Assembly (NCBI RefSeq): GCF_030412785.1 | Contig: NZ_CP125295.1 | Span: 2,108,001 to 2,172,000 of the forward strand | DNA: 64,000 nt | Source of the DNA: Paraburkholderia sabiae | GTDB taxonomy: Bacteria > Pseudomonadota > Gammaproteobacteria > Burkholderiales > Burkholderiaceae | Reading direction: 5' to 3' | Shown here: piece after piece, positions 25,405 to 33,355 of the stretch | How positions within the stretch are numbered: the first letter of the stretch is position 1 | Layout: each line of letters starts with the position of its first letter | Made by a program: the position numbers and the translations under genes | The notes under the pieces: model-generated | What the model was told of the DNA's origin: nothing | The model's database searches: none | Seen by the model: the letters and a program-made list of their open reading frames with translations, nothing else

Positions 25405-26535
25405 ATGAAATACAGCAGGTTGGCAGCGCTGACGGCAGGGCTATTCAGCACGACGGTATTTGCGCAAAGCAGCGTCACGCTCTATGGCGTGCTGGACACG
25501 GGCATCGAATATGTTTCCCACGCAAACGCGGCGGGCGATCACGTGATCCGGATGCCCGGCATCACGGGCGAGCTGCCTTCGCGCTGGGGAATACGCGGCG
25601 CGGAAGACCTGGGCGGCCGACTCAAGGCCGTATTCATCCTCGAAAGCGGCTTCAATCTCAAAGGCGGCGACTCGGGACAAGGCGGGAGGCTCTTCGGACG
25701 ACAGGCGCTCGTCGGTCTGGAAGGACCGTGGGGCGCACTGACGTTTGGTCGCCAGTACACGATGTCATATTGGGCGTTGGCGGACGCCGATATTCTCGGC
25801 CCGGACATCTACGGTATCGGCGCGCTGGACGCGTTCCTGCCCAACGCAAGAAGCGACAACACGGTTGCCTACAAGGGCAAGTTCTATGGCTTCACGGTCG
25901 GCGCGACATGGTCGTTCGGACGCGACAGCACGGGCACGGGCAATTCGCCGGGACAAGGGACGTGCGCCGGACAGGTGCCGGGCGACGTGAATCAATGCCG
26001 CGAATGGAGCGCGATGCTCAAGTACGACAGCACGTACTTTGGCGTGGCGACGGCCTACGACGAACAACGCGGCGGCACCAACGCCGCGGCGAACTTCTTC
26101 GACGGCGTCGCGCCGTTTCCGATTTCCGGCACCGGCGACAAGGACGCGCGCCTTCAGGCGAACGGCTACGTGAACTTCGCGGGCGTCAAACTGGGCGGCG
26201 GATGGGTCGGGCGTCGCGTGGAATCGAATGGACCGGGCGGCGACGTGCGCTCCAATCTGTTCTATCTGGGCGCGCAATATTACGTGACGCCGACGCTTGC
26301 CATCGATGGCGAAGCGTATCGCGTGATCGTCGAACAGCAGGACGCTCGTGCGACGATGGCAAGCCTGCGCGCCACGTACTTCCTGTCGAAGCGAACCGCC
26401 GTGTACGGCAACGTCGCGTATCTGTGGAACAGCGCGCACGCCCGCTATTCGGTCAGCGCTGGCGGCGGCGGAACGACGCCCGCCGCGGGCGTTGGGCAGC
26501 TTGGCGCGATTGTCGGGGTTCGGCATATGTTTTGA
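25405..26535 (+). CDS. Outer-membrane porin (Gram-negative trimeric type)
   Basis: 376 residues. The signal peptide ends at VFA-Q near residue 20. The mature start QSSVTLYGVLDTGIEYVS is the hallmark of Burkholderiales porins (OpcP/OmpC-like). The constriction-loop region contains LFGRQALVGLEGPWGALTFGRQYT, and the chain ends in aromatic HMF, required for outer-membrane insertion by the Bam complex. It forms a 16-stranded trimeric channel for small hydrophilic solutes. It stands alone with its own promoter and likely serves uptake for one of the catabolic clusters around it. Confidence 0.95.
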   Translation: MKYSRLAALTAGLFSTTVFAQSSVTLYGVLDTGIEYVSHANAAGDHVIRMPGITGELPSRWGIRGAEDLGGRLKAVFILESGFNLKGGDSGQGGRLFGRQALVGLEGPWGALTFGRQYTMSYWALADADILGPDIYGIGALDAFLPNARSDNTVAYKGKFYGFTVGATWSFGRDSTGTGNSPGQGTCAGQVPGDVNQCREWSAMLKYDSTYFGVATAYDEQRGGTNAAANFFDGVAPFPISGTGDKDARLQANGYVNFAGVKLGGGWVGRRVESNGPGGDVRSNLFYLGAQYYVTPTLAIDGEAYRVIVEQQDARATMASLRATYFLSKRTAVYGNVAYLWNSAHARYSVSAGGGGTTPAAGVGQLGAIVGVRHMF

Positions 26536-26805
26536 GGGTTGGCGGCACGGCTGCGGGATCGTTGGCGGGCGCTGGCGGCGCGCCAACGGAACGCGACATT
26601 TGAAAATAGCCAGATCTAAAACCTCGCTAATTTATGTTATGTCAAATACGATCCGCAAATAAACGCATCCAACCTGTCACGCCTCCGAGACACATTGCGT
26701 ACGCGTCAACGGCATCTCAACCCGCCGCCCGCGTCCGCAGCGCAATGGCATCGCCCTTGCATTCATCGACCTTCCGGCATCGCGCCCAATCAAAGGAGGT
26801 TCACG

Positions 26806-27339
26806 ATGAGTAACGATTTGACGTTCCGCGCCGGCGAAGCGACCGTATTCGCCGCGCCCGGCCAGGTGACCGACGCCATGCCCGAGATTCTGATCGGCCG
26901 CATCGACGGCCCGGTCGGCCATGCGTTCGCGAACATGATGGCGCAGAGCAAGGGACACACGGCCATGTTCGCCATCCGCGCCTGCAACCAGATGGTTCGG
27001 CCCGCGACGATGATCGTGCCCAAGGTGACGCTCCGGGACATGACCACGATCGAGCTGTTCGGCGGCGTCGTGCAATCGGCCACGGCGGATGCGATCGTCG
27101 ATTGCCTGGCCGAAGGCATCTTGCCGAAAGACCAGGCGAACGAGCTTTGCATCGTCAGTCTGGTGTGGATCGATCCGCGCTGCGCGACGGACACGAATCT
27201 CGACAAGAAGGACATGTACCGCACGAATTACGAGGCGACCAAACTCGCCATCCAGCGCGCGATGAACAACGAGCCGAGCGTCGAAACGCTCATCGCCAAC
27301 CGGCATACGATCAAACACGATATGGACGACTGGAGCTAG
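26806..27339 (+). CDS. Formaldehyde-activating enzyme (Fae) homologue lacking the catalytic histidine
   Basis: 177 residues, close to the usual Fae length. Clear Fae blocks are GPVGHAFANMMAQSKGHTAM, RPATMIVPKVTLRD, AVVQ-like FGGVVQSATADAIVDCLAEGILP and NYEATKLAIQRAMNNEP. True Fae condenses formaldehyde with tetrahydromethanopterin, and its histidine in VAHID is essential. Here the aligned segment reads TDAMPEILIG, so the histidine is replaced by methionine (M25). The start is fixed by AAAGGAGG 6-7 bases upstream. No tetrahydromethanopterin genes are nearby. It may be an inactive or repurposed Fae-like protein. Confidence 0.85.
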   Translation: MSNDLTFRAGEATVFAAPGQVTDAMPEILIGRIDGPVGHAFANMMAQSKGHTAMFAIRACNQMVRPATMIVPKVTLRDMTTIELFGGVVQSATADAIVDCLAEGILPKDQANELCIVSLVWIDPRCATDTNLDKKDMYRTNYEATKLAIQRAMNNEPSVETLIANRHTIKHDMDDWS

Positions 27340-27621
27340 TCCGCGTACAGCTGCCCAGGCCCACAACAACGACAGCAAGCCGCACGAGCCACCGCTTGCT
27401 GTCGATACCGCATCGTGCGTTTCCGACATCTCGCACACGCCGCAAAAGCATAAAAACTCGGCATTGCGCACCATAAGCTCATGTCAGCCCGATGTGAGGC
27501 CGCTTTCGCAAAGCGCTCGCGATCCCCTCCTACGACAAAACCCTTCTGTTCGCGGTACTCTCCTATCCGGCACTTTTTCCGCACTCACGTATCCGCAATG
27601 GTTTCGACAGGACTCGGTCCG

Positions 27622-28689
27622 ATGCCCAACGACATTCCAGAACCCCAAGCCGTCGATGCGCCGATCACGCGCAGCGCGATCTTCATCGTCGCAACGCTCG
27701 TCGACGGCGACGCGCACGCCGACACGGTGCGCGCATGGTGCGCAGACGTCGCCGCGCTCGTACGCTCGGTCGGCAAGCGCGTTCCGTCCGGCAACCTGTC
27801 ATGTGTGGTCGGCTTCGCCTCCGACGCATGGGACAGGCTCTTCGGCGCGCCCCGCCCTGCGCAGCTTCATCCGTTTCGCGAGTTCGGCCCGAGCGAGCGC
27901 CGCGCGATCGCGACGCCCGGCGACATGCTGCTGCACATCCGCGCGGACCAGATGGACCTGTGCTTCGAACTTGCGACACAGCTTGTCGGCCGGCTCGGTG
28001 AAGCGGTGACAGTTGTCGACGAAGTGCAAGGCTTCCGCTATTTCGATCTGCGCAGCATGGTGGGTTTCGTCGACGGCACGGAGAATCCGACGGGCCGCGA
28101 GGTTGTCGACTTCACGATGATCGGCGCCGAAGACCCCGAATTCGCGGCAGGCAGCTACGTGCTCGTGCAGAAGTACATCCACGACATGAACGGCTGGAAC
28201 GCGCTGTCGGTGGAGACGCAGGAACGCATCATCGGCCGCACGAAGCTGTCGGACATCGAACTCGACGATGCCGTCAAGCCGACCTGCTCGCACAGTTCGC
28301 TGACGACGCTCGTCGAGAACGGACAGGAAGTGAAGATCCTGCGCGACAACATGCCGTTCGGCCGCCCGGGTGCCGGCGAGTTCGGCACGTATTTCATCGG
28401 CTATGCGCGCTCGCCCGATCCCATCGAGAAGATGCTGGAGAACATGTTCGTCGGGCGCCCGCCGGGCAACTACGACCGGCTGCTCGACTACAGCCGTGCG
28501 GCGACGGGCGGACTGTTTTTCGTGCCCTCGGCGGCGCTGCTGGAAGCGCTCGCGGAGCGCGATCCGCAGCCCGACAGTTCGATCGAGAGCGCCAACGCGG
28601 CCGCGCCTTCCGACACCCTTACATCCGAGCCGCGTGCTGGCGGCTCGCTGAATATCGGCTCTTTGAAAGGAACAGCCCAATATGAATAA
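27622..28689 (+). CDS. Dye-decolourising (DyP-type) haem peroxidase, encapsulin cargo
   Basis: 355 residues from this start; an in-frame ATG at 27598 would add 8. The DyP signature GFVDGTENPTG lies near 148-158 (distal Asp). The haem-side SHSSLTTLVENGQEVKILRDNMPFG segment near 219-245 contributes the distal Arg, and a proximal His precedes it. The C terminus is a linker rich in Ser, Ala and Pro ending in SLNIGSLKG, the known encapsulin targeting peptide. The stop overlaps the encapsulin start by 8 bases. The enzyme uses peroxide to oxidise dyes, phenolics or an unknown partner inside a protein shell. Confidence 0.95.
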   Translation: MPNDIPEPQAVDAPITRSAIFIVATLVDGDAHADTVRAWCADVAALVRSVGKRVPSGNLSCVVGFASDAWDRLFGAPRPAQLHPFREFGPSERRAIATPGDMLLHIRADQMDLCFELATQLVGRLGEAVTVVDEVQGFRYFDLRSMVGFVDGTENPTGREVVDFTMIGAEDPEFAAGSYVLVQKYIHDMNGWNALSVETQERIIGRTKLSDIELDDAVKPTCSHSSLTTLVENGQEVKILRDNMPFGRPGAGEFGTYFIGYARSPDPIEKMLENMFVGRPPGNYDRLLDYSRAATGGLFFVPSAALLEALAERDPQPDSSIESANAAAPSDTLTSEPRAGGSLNIGSLKGTAQYE

Positions 28690-29485
28690 CCTGCATCGCG
28701 AGCTCGCCCCCATTTCCAGCGAAGCCTGGTCGCAAATCGAAGAAGAAGTGGCGCGCACGTTCAAGCGCTCCGTCGCGGGCCGCCGCGTGGTCGACGTCAA
28801 GGGCCCCGGCGGCGCCGATCTGTCCGGCGTCGGCACGGGACACCTGTCGAACATTGCCGCGCCGCATCACGGCGTGAGCGCGAAATTGTCGGAAGTGAAA
28901 GCGCTCGTGCAGCTGACGGTGCCGTTCGAACTGTCGCGCGATGCGATCGACGCCGTCGAACGCGGCGCCAACGATTCCGACTGGCAGCCCGCAAAAGACG
29001 CCGCGAAAGAACTCGCGTATGCCGAAGACCGCGCGATTTTCGACGGCTACAAGGCGGCGGGCATCGTCGGCATTCGCGAGGGCTCGTCGAACACGTCGCT
29101 CTCATTGCCCGCCGACGTCGCCGACTATCCGAACGCGATCGGCGGCGCACTGCAACAGTTGCGGCTGGCGGGCGTCGACGGTCCCTACTCCGTGCTGCTC
29201 GGCGCCGATGCGTACACGGCGCTCGGCGAAGCAAGCGATCAGGGCTATCCCGTGATCGAGCACATCAAGCGGATCGTGAATGGCGAGATCATCTGGGCGC
29301 CGGCGCTCGAAGGCGGCAGCGTGGTGTCGATGCGCGGCGGCGACTACGAACTGCATCTCGGCCAGGACGTGTCGATTGGCTACCAGAGCCATACCGACTC
29401 GACGGTGCGTCTCTATCTGCGCGAGACGCTGACCTTCCTGATGCTGACGAGCGAAGCGTCGGTGTCGGTGGTCCCGACGGAATAA
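28682..29485 (+). CDS. Encapsulin shell protein (family 1)
   Basis: 267 residues, standard for a T=1 encapsulin with the HK97 phage-capsid fold. N-terminal MNNLHRELAPISSEAWSQIEEE is the conserved cargo-binding helix. The E-loop region follows (VKALVQLTVPFELSRDAIDAVERG), and the A-domain near 150-230 has YSVLLGADAYTALGEA and GYPVIEHIKRI. Sixty copies would form a nanocompartment of about 24 nm around the DyP peroxidase. Translation is coupled to the peroxidase by an 8-base overlap. The pair is a well-known system type and is complete here. Confidence 0.96.
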   Translation: MNNLHRELAPISSEAWSQIEEEVARTFKRSVAGRRVVDVKGPGGADLSGVGTGHLSNIAAPHHGVSAKLSEVKALVQLTVPFELSRDAIDAVERGANDSDWQPAKDAAKELAYAEDRAIFDGYKAAGIVGIREGSSNTSLSLPADVADYPNAIGGALQQLRLAGVDGPYSVLLGADAYTALGEASDQGYPVIEHIKRIVNGEIIWAPALEGGSVVSMRGGDYELHLGQDVSIGYQSHTDSTVRLYLRETLTFLMLTSEASVSVVPTE

Positions 29486-29511
29486 GCTCAACGTCGAGCG
29501 GGGCGACGCGG

Positions 29512-30093
29512 CTAGTCCGGCCAGGTTTTGAGCACGGCGGCGACCAGCAGCCGCAACTGGCGACGCGTCGCGCCACCGCGCGCCTGAACAGCGAGCCCTT
29601 GAATCAACGTCGAGACGAAAGCGGCCGCGTCGTTGCTCGTCATGCCGGGCGGCAGCGGCCCTGCCTGCCTGACAGATTCGAAGCGGGCACGCAACCGACG
29701 CTCGAAAGCATTGCGGCTCTCGGACAGTTCGTCGCCCAGCACGCGCGCATCCGCGCTGCACGCAAGCGCGGCCAACGTCACCAGACAACCCGACGGCGTG
29801 TTCTTTCCCGTATGCAGATCGACGATACCGTCGAGCAGCGCTTCGGCGATCCGCTTCGGCGTCGGCTGCGCCAACGCCTGGACGCGAAAGCCGAGATGGT
29901 CGCGATGGTATCGCTCGACCACCCGCCGAAACAGCCCTTCCTTGCTTTCGAATGCCTTGTAGAGGCTGGATTTCGTCAGCCCCGTCGCTTCCTGGAGATC
30001 GGCTAGCGACGTCGAGTCATAGCCTTTGTCCCAGAAGACATGCAAGGCCTGCTCGAGAACGACTTCTTCGTCAAACTCCCGTGGACGTGCCAT
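29512..30093 (-). CDS. TetR/AcrR-family transcriptional regulator (NemR-like)
   Basis: 193 residues. The N-terminal helix-turn-helix (about 10-55) includes EQALHVFWDKGYDSTSLADLQEATGLTKSSLYKAFESKEGLF. The C-terminal ligand domain has a TetR_C-like pattern with one cysteine in the NTPSGCLVTLAAL segment, near 103, comparable to redox- or electrophile-sensing TetR proteins. The start at 30093 gives the canonical MARPREFDEE. Upstream lies a box TAGACC-AACC-GGTCTC, and two more related boxes precede the divergent genes. It probably represses itself and those genes and responds to quinones or other electrophiles. Confidence 0.9.
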   Translation of the reverse strand: MARPREFDEEVVLEQALHVFWDKGYDSTSLADLQEATGLTKSSLYKAFESKEGLFRRVVERYHRDHLGFRVQALAQPTPKRIAEALLDGIVDLHTGKNTPSGCLVTLAALACSADARVLGDELSESRNAFERRLRARFESVRQAGPLPPGMTSNDAAAFVSTLIQGLAVQARGGATRRQLRLLVAAVLKTWPD

Positions 30094-30122
30094 TTCCGGA
30101 TTCCTCTGTGTAAAGGATATTG

Positions 30123-30138
30123 TAGACCAACCGGTCTC
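30123..30138. promoter_or_regulatory. TetR operator 1 (in front of the tetR gene)
   Basis: TAGACC-AACC-GGTCTC is an inverted repeat that differs at one end base from TAGACC-N4-GGTCTA, the NemR-type box as I remember it. It lies 30 bases upstream of the regulator start, where it could block its own promoter. Confidence 0.65.
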
Positions 30139-30242
30139 TAAAACGGGTCCGTGTCGATCCAGTTCTGCAAGTTTGCCGGAAATGCCCTTCATCTTCGTTC
30201 GATCCGGTCGAATGTCATCGCCAACAACTTCGAACGACATTC

Positions 30243-30258
30243 GACACCAACCGGTCCA
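30243..30258. promoter_or_regulatory. TetR operator 2 (upstream of the monooxygenase-like gene)
   Basis: GACACC-AACC-GGTCCA shares the ACC-N4-GGTC core of operator 1. It is embedded in a 25-base block (30238-30262) almost repeated at 30826-30850, with consensus CATTCGAYACCRAYYGGTCC followed by ACAAT. Confidence 0.6.
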
Positions 30259-30345
30259 CAATTACTCCATCGGTACGCGCATCGCGTTGAGCGCCGCCGA
30301 AGCGGTCGTTTTTGCAACTTCCCGCCCTCATCCCGGAGTGTCATC

Positions 30346-30696
30346 ATGTCTCAAGCTATTTCTTTCATCGTTCATCTGCCCGGCAAGCCCGAAGCACGCG
30401 ATGAACTCTTTTCGAGCCTCGTGAAGGTGCTCGACGAAATGTCGCATGAACCGGATTTCGTGAACACCTACCTTCATCGTTCGACGGAGGATCCCGATAC
30501 GCTCGTTCTCTATGAAACCTGGGCGTGCAGCGCGCAGTACTTTCAGGACTATCACCTGAAGAAAGCGTATCGCGTCGAATATGAAGGCAAGCTCAAGAGC
30601 CTGTTGAAGTCGGAGCGGCGTTTCGAGTGGCTGGAACCGGTCAAAGGCTACGAACGAAAAGCGGCCTGGCGGATGAGCGATAGCGGCGGCGCATGA
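30346..30696 (+). CDS. Antibiotic-biosynthesis-monooxygenase-fold protein (putative quinol monooxygenase)
   Basis: 116 residues, the usual length for a ferredoxin-like ABM-domain protein (YgiN/ActVA-Orf6 type). It begins SFIVHLPGKPEARDELFSSL. The conserved histidine is in VNTYLHRSTEDPDTLVLYETW, with a second in YHLKKAY. Relatives oxidise quinols or handle quinones without cofactor. An upstream operator matches that of the neighbouring TetR, and a strong terminator follows 20 bases after the stop, so it is a single-gene unit. A role in quinone or electrophile detoxification is inferred. Confidence 0.82.
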   Translation: MSQAISFIVHLPGKPEARDELFSSLVKVLDEMSHEPDFVNTYLHRSTEDPDTLVLYETWACSAQYFQDYHLKKAYRVEYEGKLKSLLKSERRFEWLEPVKGYERKAAWRMSDSGGA

Positions 30697-30715
30697 GGCG
30701 CGCCGCGGGTTACGA

Positions 30716-30756
30716 GCGCGGTGGCAAGCCTTGGCTTGCCACCGCGCTTCGTTTTT
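30716..30756 (+). terminator. Strong intrinsic terminator
   Basis: GCGCGGTGGCAAGCC (30716-30730) and GGCTTGCCACCGCGC (30733-30747) are perfectly complementary over 15 bp and are followed by TTCGTTTTT. It ends the monooxygenase-like transcript. Confidence 0.9.
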
Positions 30757-30830
30757 GCCGTCCGGATATTCCCCGCAAAAAGTCGTTCGATGATCCCGAA
30801 CGTTTTCATCGATACTCACGCATGTCATTC

Positions 30831-30846
30831 GATACCGATTGGTCCA
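30831..30846. promoter_or_regulatory. TetR operator 3 (upstream of the epoxide hydrolase gene)
   Basis: GATACC-GATT-GGTCCA has the same ACC-N4-GGTC core as operators 1 and 2. The flanking block CATTCGATACCGATTGGTCC plus ACAAT nearly repeats the sequence around operator 2, suggesting duplicated promoters under one regulator. Confidence 0.6.
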
Positions 30847-30987
30847 CAATGTTTTCAACACGACGCGATGCAGGCATCGCAGAGCACAGCAGGTATCGCG
30901 TCGGGTCGAGTCGTGTTGAGCGCGGCCTCACGTGGCCACACCTGTACACGACATTTCCTTCGATACTTTGATTCAACAGGAACGATC

Positions 30988-31851
30988 ATGGAACAAGTGA
31001 CCAGCAAGCGCGCAAAAGTGAATGGCATCACGCTCCACTACATCACGGCGGGCAACCCCACCGGCCCTGTCGTACTCGCGATGCACGGATGGCCGCAGAA
31101 TCACCGCGAATTTTTCCCCATCATCGAAGCAGCGGGCAGCGCGTACCGTTTCATCGTGCCCGATCTGCGCGGCTATGCGGATAGCGACAAGCCGTTCACC
31201 GGCTACGAGCCGAAGACGATTGCGCAGGACATGCTCGATCTGCTTGCCGTCGAAGGCGTCGACCGCTTCCATATCCTGAGTCATGACCTCGGCGGGCCGC
31301 CGTCGGTGGCGCTGGCCTACATGGCGGGTAAGCGCGCCATTTCGCTATCGACGATTGAAACGCCCTTCTTTGGGCTCGACGTCCCCGGTTATGTCGATCC
31401 GCGCGTCCCCTACTGGCATCTCGGCATGCACATGAATATGGACATCACGCGCTTTCTCGTTGAAGGTCGCGAAGAGCAATATCTGCGTCACTTTTTCCGC
31501 GATTTCGCCTACAACCCCGATGCGATTCCCGAAGAAGAAGTGCAGCGTTATGTGACGCAGATGAAGCAGCCGGGCAACCTGCGCGCAAGCCTGAATCACT
31601 ACGGCTACATTCCGCAAATGGCCGAACAGACGGCAGAACTTGCAAAGCAAAAGCTGACTGTGCCGATGCTCGCGTGGGGCGGCAGCCATTCGTTCGGCTC
31701 ACACGTGTTCGATAGCGCGAAGGCGATTGCCAACGACGTGAGCGGTGGCGTCATCGAAGCAAGCGGCCACTGGGTATTCGAGGAGAAAACGGAGTTCATT
31801 TCGCAAGAACTGCTCGCGTTCTGGAAACGCACGGGTCGGGAGCGGGCATGA
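30988..31851 (+). CDS. Alpha/beta hydrolase, epoxide hydrolase or haloacid dehalogenase type
   Basis: 287 residues. The oxyanion-hole motif is HGWPQNHREF near residues 36-45, and the cap domain starts near 130. The nucleophile is Asp in LSHDLGGPPS near 99, as in epoxide hydrolases and haloalkane/haloacetate dehalogenases, rather than Ser. The catalytic His is in EASGHWVFEEK near 266. It acts on epoxides or carbon-halogen bonds through an aspartyl ester. The start is 142 bases after operator 3, and the stop overlaps the glyoxalase-like gene by 4 bases (ATGA). It probably belongs to the TetR-controlled detoxification set. Confidence 0.88.
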   Translation: MEQVTSKRAKVNGITLHYITAGNPTGPVVLAMHGWPQNHREFFPIIEAAGSAYRFIVPDLRGYADSDKPFTGYEPKTIAQDMLDLLAVEGVDRFHILSHDLGGPPSVALAYMAGKRAISLSTIETPFFGLDVPGYVDPRVPYWHLGMHMNMDITRFLVEGREEQYLRHFFRDFAYNPDAIPEEEVQRYVTQMKQPGNLRASLNHYGYIPQMAEQTAELAKQKLTVPMLAWGGSHSFGSHVFDSAKAIANDVSGGVIEASGHWVFEEKTEFISQELLAFWKRTGRERA

Positions 31852-32345
31852 ACGCGCAGACAGACGTCGGCCGTAAGCGCGCGTTCACGCTGTCTCGCGT
31901 GGATCACACGGGTATCACCGTGTCATCGCTTCAAAAGTCGCTGGATTTCTGGGTGGATGTGCTCGGCTTTCGCCATCTCTATACATGGGAGTTCGGCAAC
32001 GACGCATTCATCGAGAATCTGGTCGACGTGAAAGGCGCGTCGCTGAGCCTCGCGATGGTCGAAGGTTATGGGCATCAGATCGAACTGCTGCAATATCATT
32101 CGCCCGACGACCGCAAGACCATCGAGGCACGCGCCAGCGACGCAGGTTTCATCCACATCGCCATGTATGTGGACGACCTCGACGCGCTGCTCGAACGGAT
32201 CGGCGAAGCGGGATGGCATCCTGTCGGTGCGCCGCAACGCGTCGAGGGCGGTGAACGCGATGGCCTGAGACTCGTGTACGTCCGCGGACCGGACGGCGTG
32301 ACGCTGGAGTTTTTGCAACCGCCTGTTCTTATCGGCGAGATCTGA
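31848..32345 (+). CDS. VOC-family (glyoxalase/bleomycin-resistance/dioxygenase) protein
   Basis: 165 residues. Two beta-alpha-beta-beta-beta modules begin at SRVDHTGITVSSLQKSLDFWVDVLGF (metal His near 20) and at GFIHIAMYVDDLDALLERIGEAG (His near 102). The C-terminal LVYVRGPDGVTLEFLQPP carries the metal-binding Glu. The pattern fits metal-dependent lyases, isomerases or extradiol-type enzymes of the VOC superfamily. It is translationally coupled to the hydrolase by a 4-base overlap. A two-step conversion of an epoxide or reactive carbonyl is a plausible joint role, not shown. Confidence 0.88.
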   Translation: MNAQTDVGRKRAFTLSRVDHTGITVSSLQKSLDFWVDVLGFRHLYTWEFGNDAFIENLVDVKGASLSLAMVEGYGHQIELLQYHSPDDRKTIEARASDAGFIHIAMYVDDLDALLERIGEAGWHPVGAPQRVEGGERDGLRLVYVRGPDGVTLEFLQPPVLIGEI

Positions 32346-32355
32346 AGGAAACGAC

Positions 32356-32384
32356 AAAAGGCCACCTGCGAAGGTGGCCTTTTT
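32356..32384 (+). terminator. Intrinsic terminator
   Basis: AAAAGGCCACCT (32356-32367) and AGGTGGCCTTTT (32372-32383) form a 12-bp stem with a GCGA loop and a U-run. It ends the hydrolase-glyoxalase transcript; the opposite strand also has the required A/T runs, so it may work for the facing LysR gene. Confidence 0.92.
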
Positions 32385-32434
32385 CATCGCGTGGAGACGA
32401 AGCGCTTGTGCGACCTTGAAGCGCGGTTGCGAGA

Positions 32435-33349
32435 TCAGACGGGCAGCAGCGCATCGAATTCATCCTGCAGCCGCAGTCCTTCGGCGCAGCGCCAGAACGC
32501 GGCGACGAGCGGCGACATCGCTTCGCGGTTGCGCGCGACAAGGCCGATTTCGCGCGTCAGTTCAGGCATCAGCAACGCGCGCCGCACGTTGTCGCCAGCG
32601 GGCAGCACGCTTAGCAGGCTATGCGGAAAGATGCTCGACATACCCGCGTGCAACACCTGCCCATACAACGCGAGCAGCGAGTCGCATTCGATACGCACTT
32701 CCGCCTGTACCTGTTCGCGGCGAAACGCGGCGTTGATCACCTGACGGTTCTGCATCGTGAGCGGCAGCAAGCCGAGTGGCAAGCCGGAAAGTTCGCGCCA
32801 GCTGCACGCGCCTTCGACGAGATCGGCGTGGTCGCCGGGCGGTGACAGCAGAATCGAGCGCTCGCGATACAGCGGCAACACCGTGAAGCCCGCCTGCACA
32901 CCCGAGTCCAGATACGTGAGGCCGATATCGAGTTCGAGTTCATCGAGTTGCCGGTGAATCGCCTCCGAACTCAGCGACTGCACGTCATAGCGAATATGCG
33001 GATGTTCGTGCAGACACGGCGCGAGCACGCGCGAAGCGACGGGAATCACCGTCGGTATCGCGCCGACGCGCAGCTTGCCGACGAGGCGATCCTGCGCTGC
33101 GAACGCATCCTGGCGCATGTTCTGCAACGTCGCGAGCGTCTGCCGCGCCCAGCCGAGCACGCGCTCGCCGTCTTCCGTGAAGCCGACGAAGCGCCGTCCG
33201 CGATTGACGATCGTCAGCCCGAGTTCCGATTCGAGCGCGCGAATCGCTGACGACAAGGCCGGCTGCGAGACATGGCATGCATCGGCGGCACGCGCGAAAT
33301 GCTTTTCTCGCGCCAACGTGACGAGGTAATCGAGCTGGCGGATGAACAT
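32435..33349 (-). CDS. LysR-family transcriptional regulator (FdsR-like)
   Basis: 304 residues. The N-terminal MFIRQLDYLVTLAREKHFARAADACHVSQPALSSAIRALE is the LysR helix-turn-helix. The wording is close to the regulators found beside formate dehydrogenase genes in Burkholderiales (family memory). The effector domain spans about 90-300. No formate dehydrogenase gene is nearby; the next gene on the same strand is an M24 peptidase 6 bases upstream, so both are probably co-transcribed from the 34.05-kb region. The true target is open. Confidence 0.9.
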   Translation of the reverse strand: MFIRQLDYLVTLAREKHFARAADACHVSQPALSSAIRALESELGLTIVNRGRRFVGFTEDGERVLGWARQTLATLQNMRQDAFAAQDRLVGKLRVGAIPTVIPVASRVLAPCLHEHPHIRYDVQSLSSEAIHRQLDELELDIGLTYLDSGVQAGFTVLPLYRERSILLSPPGDHADLVEGACSWRELSGLPLGLLPLTMQNRQVINAAFRREQVQAEVRIECDSLLALYGQVLHAGMSSIFPHSLLSVLPAGDNVRRALLMPELTREIGLVARNREAMSPLVAAFWRCAEGLRLQDEFDALLPV

Positions 33350-33355
33350 CGGCGC

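Noticed and set aside
26561..26587. GTTGGCG...CGCCAAC stem after the porin gene as terminator
   Set aside because: No T-run follows and the loop is 13 bases; too weak to annotate as an intrinsic terminator.
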